Shown piece by piece: positions 50,433-56,817 of a stretch of DNA of 62,449 nucleotides. Each line of letters opens with the position of its first letter. The first letter of the stretch is position 1. Source of the DNA: Solirubrobacterales bacterium (GTDB taxonomy: Bacteria; Actinomycetota; Thermoleophilia; Solirubrobacterales; Solirubrobacteraceae); NCBI GenBank assembly GCA_003244205.1, contig QHBW01000036.1:1-62449 (forward strand), given 5' to 3'. Below the pieces are notes generated by a model that worked only from the letters and a program-made list of their open reading frames with translations, was not told the DNA's origin and ran no database searches. Made by a program: the position numbers and the translations under genes.

Positions 50433-51359
50433 ATGCTCAACACGAACCGACTCCGCGTCCTCTGGGAGATCGCTGAGCGGGGCTCCTTTTCCGGGGCGGC
50501 GCAGGCGCTTTCCTATACGCAGTCGGCCGTCTCCCAGCAGATCGCGACGCTCGAATCTGAGCTGGGCACTCCCCTGATCGAGCGCCGCCCCCGCGGGCTG
50601 CGCATGACCGCCGCGGGCCAGGCGCTGCTCGAGCACGCGGAGGGAATCCTGGCCCGAATCGCCGCCGCGGAGGCCGAGCTCGCCGCGATCAACGGGCTCC
50701 GTGGCGGACAGCTGCGGATGGCCTCCTTCCCCACCGCCGGCGCGACGCTGATGCCGCTGGCGATCGCGTCCTTCAGCGCGCGCCATCCGGACGTCGAGCT
50801 GAGTCTCGCCGAGGCCGAGCCAGAGGAGATCGTCCCGCGCCTGCGCGGCGGCGAGTTCGATCTTGCGCTGCTGTTCGAGTTCAGCGACGTAACGCGGCCG
50901 CCGGGCTCCCAGCTCGAGCAGGTCGACCTGCTCGAGGACCCCATGTACGTGGCGCTGCCGGCCGCCCACCGGCTTGCCGGCAAACGCGCGCTGCGCCTCG
51001 AGGACCTGCGCGACGAAGCCTGGGTTCAGACATCCGCTCAGAGCCCCTGTGCGCGCCACGTGATGCGCTCCTGCCACCAGGCGGGCTTTGAGCCCAATGT
51101 CTCCTTCGAGAGCGACGACTACCAGACCGTTCAGGGCCTTGTCTCGGCCGGGGTCGGAGTGGCTCTCATTCCCGAGCTGGCGCTTCCCTACGTCGGCGAG
51201 AACATCACCGTCCGCGCCCTCTCCCCCCAGAGCCCCGTACGCAAGGTCACCGCCGCCACGCCTGCGGGGCCGCGCCAGACGCCCGCGGCGCGAGCGATGC
51301 TGGCCGTGCTGCAGGACGCCGCTGGGCGCTATCTGGGGCAGCGGCGCGAGGTTGCGTAG
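50433..51359 (+). CDS. LysR-family transcriptional regulator
   Basis: 308 residues: N-terminal winged HTH (1-60: RLRVLWEIAERGSFSGAAQA, TQSAVSQQIATLESELGTPL) and a periplasmic-binding-like effector domain (90-295; LRMASFPTAGATLMPLAIAS, AGVGVALIPELALPYV). LysR proteins often control an adjacent gene; here the ammonium transporter faces it convergently and UspA lies divergently upstream across a 109-bp AT-richer gap, making UspA or self-regulation the likelier target. Confidence 0.93.
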   Translation: MLNTNRLRVLWEIAERGSFSGAAQALSYTQSAVSQQIATLESELGTPLIERRPRGLRMTAAGQALLEHAEGILARIAAAEAELAAINGLRGGQLRMASFPTAGATLMPLAIASFSARHPDVELSLAEAEPEEIVPRLRGGEFDLALLFEFSDVTRPPGSQLEQVDLLEDPMYVALPAAHRLAGKRALRLEDLRDEAWVQTSAQSPCARHVMRSCHQAGFEPNVSFESDDYQTVQGLVSAGVGVALIPELALPYVGENITVRALSPQSPVRKVTAATPAGPRQTPAARAMLAVLQDAAGRYLGQRREVA

Positions 51360-51407
51360 GGATCGGCGCACGTCCAGGTTCGCGCAGTGGCCGGGCCCCG
51401 CGCACTG

Positions 51408-51440
51408 CTCGTCCGGCGGCCGCCAAGGCCGCCGGACGAG
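51408..51440. terminator. Bidirectional terminator hairpin between lysR and amt
   Basis: A perfect 14-bp stem (51408-51421 with 51427-51440) and 5-nt loop lie in the 107-bp gap between convergent lysR and amt. Very strong in base-pair terms though without a clear U-tract. Confidence 0.7.
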
Positions 51441-51466
51441 CGCGGGGTCCAGCCGGAGCCGGGGGC

Positions 51467-52861
51467 CTAGCCGGAGCCACCTCCCGCCGGCACTGGCGAC
51501 GGCGTCCACGACGGGGCATGTGGGCCGCCGAGAGTGGGGACGTCCGAGGGGTAGACCTCGTTGCCATGGATGGCGTGATCGCCCACCTCCAGCTCCTCAT
51601 CCGAGAGCCGCAGCGGCACGAACAGGCCGATCAGCTTGAGGATCAGGAACGTCATCACGCCGTCCCAGACGATGATCGCCAGAGCTGCGAGCGCCTGCCA
51701 CTTCAGCAGCGTCCAGTTGCCGTGGATGGCGCCCTTCGGTGGTGTGACCCCGAGGTAGACCTCCATGTGGGGGTCCGCCAGGATCCCGACGAGCAATCCT
51801 CCTGTCAGGCCCGCGACACCGTGGGTGTAGACCACCCCGAGGGTGTCATCCACCCGACGGAAGCCGGGCGCCCGACTGAGGAAGCGGATCGCCATCCACA
51901 CGACCGTTGCCGCGATCGCGCCGATCGCCATCGCGCCGTAGCCGTTGACGAAGCCGGCCGCCGGCGTGATCGCCACGAGCCCGGTGATCATGCCGTTGAC
52001 CGAACCCAGCAACGAGGGCTTGTCGCGGAAGATGTAGTCCCACGCGATCCAGACCATCAGCGCGACGGCCGTGGAGAGGTTGGTGTTGAGCACCGCCGCC
52101 GACGCCGAGGCGCCCGCAAAGTATGGGTCGCCGCCGTTGAACCCGTTCCATCCGAGCCACAGCAAACCTGCGCCCATCGCAACCATCAGCAGGTTGTTGG
52201 GGGCATCGACCTCGCGGTCTCGTTGCAGCCGCGGTCCTATCACGGCCGCGGCCACGAAGCCAGACACTCCCGCGGCGAGATGGATCACGTAGCCACCGGA
52301 AAAGTCGAGCGCGCCCTTGGCCGCGAAGAAGCCGCCACCCCAGATCAGGAACGCGTTGACCGAGTAGCAGACCGTCGACCAGATGACCACGAACGGGATC
52401 CAGGCCTTGAAGTTGACCCGCCCCAGCACGCTGCCGAGCATCAGGATCGGCGTGATCGCCGCGAAGACGAACTGGAAGTAGACCAGCGACGACTGCGGAA
52501 AGCGGAACGCCGGCCCTGCCGAGGCCAGCAGCGGGATGTTGGCCTGCTCCTGCAGCGCCTTGTGTCCCAGCTCAGCTCCCGGCGTGCCGATGAAGTCCTT
52601 CAGCAGCGACTGATGGCCAGCAACGGTGTTGAAGAGCGGCAGCCCAAAGCCCATCTTGAACTCCCACAACACCCACGCGATCAGTACCAGGCCGAAGGCG
52701 ACGAACGACATCATCATGCTGTTGACCGACCAGCGCTTCTGCATGACGCCGCCGTAGAGCACCACCAGGCCGGGCACGCTCATGAGCCCGACGAGGGTCG
52801 CCGCTGTCAGCTGCCAGGCGTTGTCGCCTGGACTGAGGAACTGGTGATACGGGCTGAACAT
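51467..52861 (-). CDS. amt: Ammonium transporter, Amt family
   Basis: Membrane channel for ammonium/ammonia with about 11 spans, 464 residues. The N-terminus opens with NAWQLTAATLVGLMSVPGLV and YGGVMQKRWSVNSMMMSFVA. The family signature region IHLAAGVSGFVAAAVIGPRL and the gate GGDPYFAGASASAAVLNTNL are clear, as are the twin His (VIHLAAG and VVYTHGVAG). A cytosolic tail (SDEELEVGDHAIHGNEVYPS) is present for PII binding, but no glnK gene is adjacent. The ATG at 52861 has a strong AAGGAGG site. Confidence 0.96.
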   Translation of the reverse strand: MFSPYHQFLSPGDNAWQLTAATLVGLMSVPGLVVLYGGVMQKRWSVNSMMMSFVAFGLVLIAWVLWEFKMGFGLPLFNTVAGHQSLLKDFIGTPGAELGHKALQEQANIPLLASAGPAFRFPQSSLVYFQFVFAAITPILMLGSVLGRVNFKAWIPFVVIWSTVCYSVNAFLIWGGGFFAAKGALDFSGGYVIHLAAGVSGFVAAAVIGPRLQRDREVDAPNNLLMVAMGAGLLWLGWNGFNGGDPYFAGASASAAVLNTNLSTAVALMVWIAWDYIFRDKPSLLGSVNGMITGLVAITPAAGFVNGYGAMAIGAIAATVVWMAIRFLSRAPGFRRVDDTLGVVYTHGVAGLTGGLLVGILADPHMEVYLGVTPPKGAIHGNWTLLKWQALAALAIIVWDGVMTFLILKLIGLFVPLRLSDEELEVGDHAIHGNEVYPSDVPTLGGPHAPSWTPSPVPAGGGSG

Positions 52862-53394
52862 AGGCCTCCTTATCCAGATAGAAGCCCGATCGCGCGTGTA
52901 GGCGGTAGCCCCCAGCGAGCGCACGGGTGAGAGTGGGCACACCGAACCAGGCCCGGCCCCCTGGTCCTATAGACGCTTGGACAGAAATCGCGCGAGCGCA
53001 TTTGGACGGACGGATAAGGAGCTCGCAAACCCGCCGCCGCGCCGCGCGCTGGCGGACGGGGACGCGGGCCTCAGGCGGCCGCGTTTGGCGACGTCCAGGA
53101 TGCTGCACGGCTTGTCCATTTCGTCACAAATTCTTGACAGGAAAAAAACCTCGCTCTGAGCGCATGAGCTCACCGGGTCAACGTTGACCCGAGCACCCGT
53201 CCGCGCATACTTTGCGCGTGTCGAACGATGTTGCCCAGCTGGCCTGGCGAAGCGTCAAGGATGAGACAGAGGGGGCTTGGCCAGAGGCAGAAAACAGAGG
53301 CGAGGCGACGTACTGGGCGCGCGCCCGTAGCGGCGTCGGGGACTCGGAATGCACACGACAACTCTGCCCCTCGGCCGGGCAGCGGGGAGGATCG
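52862..53394. other. Intergenic region between amt and mihF with promoter elements
   Basis: 533 bp with no convincing gene. It carries the amt promoter (minus direction) with an ACCAGG/CCTGGT stem in its leader (52946-52965), a TTGACA word at 53134-53139 followed by an A-tract, a perfect 16-bp palindrome at 53175-53190, and a leader of about 175 nt in front of mihF. The latter is unusually long for a small DNA-binding protein and may have regulatory function. Confidence 0.6.
53175..53213 (+). promoter_or_regulatory. Promoter with an overlapping palindromic operator upstream of mihF
   Basis: GGGTCAACGTTGACCC (53175-53190) is a perfect 16-bp palindrome whose right half contains a -35-like TTGACC. 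An 18-bp spacer leads to TACTTT (53208-53213) as -10. A regulator bound at the palindrome would block the -35 box. Not matched to any known regulator by me; mIHF autoregulation is possible. Confidence 0.55.
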
Positions 53395-53721
53395 ATGAAC
53401 GCGACGGCTACGGTTGCCGAAAGCACGCAGGTCGCGGCGACGCCGCAACACCTAAAGGCGCTCGAGCGGGCCAACGAGGTCCGGCTTGCACGCGCGGAGC
53501 TCAAGCGGCGCGTCGCGTCGGGTGAGCTGTCGGTCGCCGAGGTCGTGCTCTCGCGACCCTGGGAGGCCAGGAGCATGGCCGTGTCGGACCTGCTGATGAG
53601 CCAGCGGCGCTGGGGGCGAACGCGCTGCCGCAAGCTCTTGATCTCGATCCCGATCACCGAGAACAAGCAGGTCGGGACGATGACCGAACGCCAGGTTCTC
53701 GCCCTGGCGGCGGCGCTTTAG
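53395..53721 (+). CDS. mihF: Actinobacterial integration host factor, mIHF
   Basis: Nucleoid-associated DNA-binding protein of actinobacteria. The 108 residues match the family throughout: LKALERANEVRLARAELKRR, GELSVAEVVLSRPWEARSMA, VSDLLMSQRRWGRTRCRKLL and SIPITENKQVGTMTERQ, containing the helix-two-turn-helix DNA-binding unit. The ATG at 53395 follows GGGGAGGATC and gives the correct family length, so an in-frame extension back to 53212 is discarded. Isolated from gmk, which it accompanies in mycobacteria. Confidence 0.95.
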   Translation: MNATATVAESTQVAATPQHLKALERANEVRLARAELKRRVASGELSVAEVVLSRPWEARSMAVSDLLMSQRRWGRTRCRKLLISIPITENKQVGTMTERQVLALAAAL

Positions 53722-53748
53722 TCGGGCCCGCTCTCCGAGCAGCGGGCG

Positions 53749-54132
53749 CTAGAACGAGATCCCGACTGGGATCGGACTGGATCCCGCGAACAGCAGGAAC
53801 CAGGCCGTGAAGCACACGGCTGCCGCGGTGGCGCTCAGCACCATGACGACTTCGAGAGCGAAGTGCCCGGTGTCCTGCAACCCGCGCGCAAGCCGCTGTC
53901 GGCGGTAGGCCTCCGAGAGGAGGTTCAGCACTGGGAAGAAGGCGAAGATCGACGCGAGCACTCCAACCATCATCGCCGCGAGCGCGAGGTCGAGCGACTG
54001 CGTGGATCCCTCGATCTGCGACCCGATCCACAACCACGCGAGCGGGATCCCGACCCAGAGCACGACCCCACCGGCCAGCATGATCGCCAGCAGCAAGACG
54101 GCGCTGGCGCCCAGACGAATCAGCTCTCGCAT
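53749..54132 (-). CDS. Multi-span membrane protein, paralogue of the protein at 36986-37498
   Basis: 127 residues, about four spans (AVLLLAIMLAGGVVLWVGIP, LAWLWIGSQIEGS, ALAAMMVGVLASIFAFFPVL, and EVVMVLSATAAAVCFTAWFL). Shared pattern with 36986-37498: WLWxGSxxE, then LLSEAYRRQR in place of MLNRLYGR, and V(V)MV. The longer one has an extra N-terminal section. Function unknown. Start ATG at 54132. Confidence 0.7.
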   Translation of the reverse strand: MRELIRLGASAVLLLAIMLAGGVVLWVGIPLAWLWIGSQIEGSTQSLDLALAAMMVGVLASIFAFFPVLNLLSEAYRRQRLARGLQDTGHFALEVVMVLSATAAAVCFTAWFLLFAGSSPIPVGISF

Positions 54133-54145
54133 CGAGCGCGCAGGC

Positions 54146-54694
54146 TCATCGGGCCACGTAGCCGCCGCTGCGGCGGCGGAACGCCCCCTGCAGACGCCAG
54201 GCGGCGACGGCGAAGACGGCGGCCCCGATCACCAGCACCAGCAACACCGGTGTGGAGGGCACCACGAAGGCGAGCACGGTGGCGAGCGCAATGGCGCTGG
54301 TCCCAGCCAGCACCATCGTGTGCGAGCGGTAGCCGCCAAAATGCTCGCGGATCGAGAGCTCGAGTCCCGCCAGCGAGCCCAGCGCCGCTGCACAGACGAC
54401 CAACACGACGCCGCGGCGGCCGCCGCCGACCAGTCCGATCCCACCCATGATCAGCGCCGCTAGGACGCAGAGCTCAACGAGCGGGAAGCGGCCCCACGGA
54501 GCCTCCGGTGCCCGCTCGCGCCGGGCGCGCAGACCCCGCGGGGGGCCCGGGGGTGTCGGACGAGATCGCGGGGAGAGGCGTCCCTTCTGCGGCTCGCGGT
54601 CGCGGTCGCGGCGGGCATCGGGCTCGCCCGACTGCGGAGCGCCCGGACGGCGCTCAGTTCCCAGAGACGAGCGCTTGCGGCTTCGCCGGCCCAC
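54146..54694 (-). CDS. Membrane protein of unknown function with an Arg/Pro-rich N-terminus
   Basis: 182 residues. The first 65 are basic and low in complexity (RERAPEAPWGRFPLVELCVL marks the change to membrane). About four spans follow: CVLAALIMGGIGLVGGG, GVVLVVCAAALGSLAGLELS, TSAIALATVLAFVVPSTPVL, and LVIGAAVFAVAAWRLQG. The GTG start at 54694 overlaps the upstream gene by 41 bp; a later start is possible. Confidence 0.6.
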   Translation of the reverse strand: MGRRSRKRSSLGTERRPGAPQSGEPDARRDRDREPQKGRLSPRSRPTPPGPPRGLRARRERAPEAPWGRFPLVELCVLAALIMGGIGLVGGGRRGVVLVVCAAALGSLAGLELSIREHFGGYRSHTMVLAGTSAIALATVLAFVVPSTPVLLVLVIGAAVFAVAAWRLQGAFRRRSGGYVAR

Positions 54695-55256
54695 TGCTAG
54701 TCGCTGTCAATCCGAGCTGAACGGTGGACCCGCGGCGCTCAGGCCGCGGGCCGGTGGCTAACGGGCATCCGGAGGAGAGCTTGACCTGCCACCAGCCCAT
54801 CAGCATCCCCACGAGACCCAAGCGAGGACGCACCTCCCAGGCGCCGCACGCGCGCTCCCCGAGATCCTCGCTGCGCACGCGCACGAACTTGTGACGTCCG
54901 GGCTCGAGCAGCATGCTCTCGACGAGGCGCCGGTTGGCGCCCTCCAGCTCGGCCCGCTCGGTCATCGCCATGCGGGCGCTGCGCAGATGCTCGGCAAGCG
55001 CGTCGCGCAGCGCCTCGAGCTCTCCGATCCCGAGGATTCGCGGCCCATGCACCCCACGCACCCCGCCACGTCCCGGCACGCTCCAGTCGAACTGCAGGAA
55101 TGGCGAAGCCGTCGTGAATGCGGCACACAACTCACCTTCGAGCTTGGACACCTGCTGGCGCAGCGAGTGCCGCGCAGCGCGCTCGTCGAGCTCGACCGCC
55201 GGGGCGGCGCGACGCACATCGGGAGTTGTTGGGAGCGGACGCTCGAGCAGGTCCAC
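54654..55256 (-). CDS. Hypothetical protein
   Basis: A 200-residue soluble-looking protein of no recognised family: helical N-terminus (RAARHSLRQQVSKLEGELCA), an aromatic stretch ASPFLQFDWSVPGRGGVRGV, LGIGELEALRDALAEHLRSA, and a C-terminal segment EVRPRLGLVGMLMGWWQVKL followed by a low-complexity tail. The ATG at 55256 is preceded by GGTAGAGGTGC. Its 3' end overlaps the next gene. Confidence 0.6.
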   Translation of the reverse strand: MDLLERPLPTTPDVRRAAPAVELDERAARHSLRQQVSKLEGELCAAFTTASPFLQFDWSVPGRGGVRGVHGPRILGIGELEALRDALAEHLRSARMAMTERAELEGANRRLVESMLLEPGRHKFVRVRSEDLGERACGAWEVRPRLGLVGMLMGWWQVKLSSGCPLATGPRPERRGSTVQLGLTATSSGPAKPQALVSGN

Positions 55257-55318
55257 CGGAGCACCTCTACCGGCCAGAGAGTATCACCGGCAGCCGCGCT
55301 CGAATCGCCCTGAGGCCC

Positions 55319-56002
55319 TCATCGGACCGCCTCCGCGAGCACCTCCAGGCAGTTCCACAGCGCCTCCTCGACGTGCAGCTCCGGGACCCCGGCCACCTGC
55401 ACGCTGAACAGCACCATGCGCTCGCTGCCGGAGCTCACCTCCAACCCCGCACCGAGGTCGCCGAAGAGGACAGCCAGCGGACGGACGCTGTCGGCCACGA
55501 CGAGACGGCCACGGGGAAGCTTCGGCAGCCCGGTGGTGCCGCGCGCAGTCCGCCCGAGCAGCTCCCCAGGCTCGGCCGGGCGGATTCCCAGGGCACCCGT
55601 CCGGTGCGCGGCGTCGACGGCCCAGATCGGCACGCCGGTCTCCAGCAGCGCGAGCGTGCGCGCGTCCTCGAGCAGCCCCTGGGAGCGAAACGCGCCTTCC
55701 AGCAGGCGGCGTACCGCGAGCGCCTCGAGCGGAGTGCGCTGCTCGTCGGGGTCGAGACCGATGTGGCGGTAGAAGACACGATAGGCCCAGGGGATGGGGT
55801 CCTGACGCATCGTCACCGCCTGGGCGCCGCGGAAACGGTTTGACAAGAAGGCGAGGCGGTCGCGAATCGACTGCGGGCTGCGACCCCCTACCGCCGGGAC
55901 CTCGAGGAAGCGCAGACCCAACTCGGGGAACTCGGCCGCAACGTCGTCGGCGATCCAGCCGACCGCGGCCTCGCCGGCTGGCGTCTGCCACTCCGAGGTC
56001 AT
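55319..56002 (-). CDS. B3/B4 tRNA-binding-domain protein
   Basis: The 227-residue protein resembles the free-standing B3/B4 domains of phenylalanyl-tRNA synthetase beta subunit, which in some families edit mischarged tRNA or bind nucleotides. Features: WIADDVAAEFPELGLRFLEV, DPIPWAYRVFYRHIGLDPDE, TPLEALAVRRLLEGAFRSQG, VPIWAVDAAHRTGALGIRPA and LVVADSVRPLAVLFGD. The ATG at 56002 overlaps the redoxin stop. Function in bacteria is uncertain; editing is a guess. Confidence 0.82.
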   Translation of the reverse strand: MTSEWQTPAGEAAVGWIADDVAAEFPELGLRFLEVPAVGGRSPQSIRDRLAFLSNRFRGAQAVTMRQDPIPWAYRVFYRHIGLDPDEQRTPLEALAVRRLLEGAFRSQGLLEDARTLALLETGVPIWAVDAAHRTGALGIRPAEPGELLGRTARGTTGLPKLPRGRLVVADSVRPLAVLFGDLGAGLEVSSGSERMVLFSVQVAGVPELHVEEALWNCLEVLAEAVR

Positions 56003-56817
56003 CGCCGCGCCTGCAGCGACGCGGCGATCGCGGCCTCGAGCTGCGCCTGGCTCTGCACGCCGATCAGGGTGCGCGTGTTGATCCCGCCGGCAGCGATCAG
56101 GTTGATCGTCGGGCAGCCCGCGACGGCATAGAGGTTGGCCAGGATCCCGTCGCGGTCATACCCGACCGGGAACGTCCATCCTCGCGCGCGCACGAGTGAA
56201 CGCAGCGCGCCCCGACCGCCGGCGATTCCCACAGCTGCGAAATCGACGCGTGGAAAGCGGGGTGCAAGCCGCTGCATCACGTCGAGCTGATCCTCGCACT
56301 TCGAAGCCCCTCTGGTGAACAGGAACGCGAGCACGACGGGAGCATGCTCGTCGAGCTGACAGATGTTGAGGATCTGGGGCCCGCGCAGGACGCACGCGGG
56401 CACGCGCCCAGCCGAACCCTGGTTGGAACGCGTGGCGACATTGGCGTCGCCGTTGAGCGATCCAGTCGCCAGCGGCACGGCAAACGGCGGCGCGCCCTGC
56501 CCCGCGCTCAGCCCGCGCGAACCCGGTCCGTTCGTGCGCAGCGTGTTGATCGACACATAGATGATCGCGACCAGGAACGCGATCCCTACGACCCAGGTAT
56601 AGCGCCTCGTACCGGGGGGTGGCCGACGTGGCTCGGGCTTCCAGCCTGCCTCGAGATCGGGGTCCCGGCGATGGCTCCAGTCCGACTGGCCAACGCCTGC
56701 GCTCTCGGTGCCGGGGTCGACCGCAGGGGCGGGGGTGCGCGGACGGTTGTTTCCTTCTTCATCGTCGCCATCGAACCCAAGCGGGCCGCGGTCCCCCGGA
56801 CCCGAGCCCTCGCTCAC
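55999..56817 (-). CDS. Membrane-anchored redoxin-like protein with a single cysteine in the active-site position
   Basis: 272 residues. A disordered acidic/Pro-rich N-terminus, one membrane span at about 76-94 (YTWVVGIAFLVAIIYVSIN) and an extracytoplasmic thioredoxin-like domain. Where TlpA/ResA have CxxC the sequence reads LFTRGASKCEDQLDVMQRLA with only one Cys; a second Cys is near VPACVLRG. AGCPTINLIAAGG supplies the cis-Pro loop. So it is not a normal disulfide oxidoreductase. GTG at 56817 overlaps the RND gene stop by 4 bp; the B3/B4 start is likewise overlapping. Confidence 0.78.
   Translation of the reverse strand: MSEGSGPGDRGPLGFDGDDEEGNNRPRTPAPAVDPGTESAGVGQSDWSHRRDPDLEAGWKPEPRRPPPGTRRYTWVVGIAFLVAIIYVSINTLRTNGPGSRGLSAGQGAPPFAVPLATGSLNGDANVATRSNQGSAGRVPACVLRGPQILNICQLDEHAPVVLAFLFTRGASKCEDQLDVMQRLAPRFPRVDFAAVGIAGGRGALRSLVRARGWTFPVGYDRDGILANLYAVAGCPTINLIAAGGINTRTLIGVQSQAQLEAAIAASLQARR

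Noticed and set aside
51408-51440. End of an insertion sequence (perfect inverted repeat)
   Set aside because: Arms lie only 5 nt apart, so it is a hairpin and not terminal repeats; no transposase nearby.
53212-53394. N-terminal extension of mIHF
   Set aside because: The family protein is about 105 residues and the ATG at 53395 has a strong ribosome site, so the extension is leader RNA.
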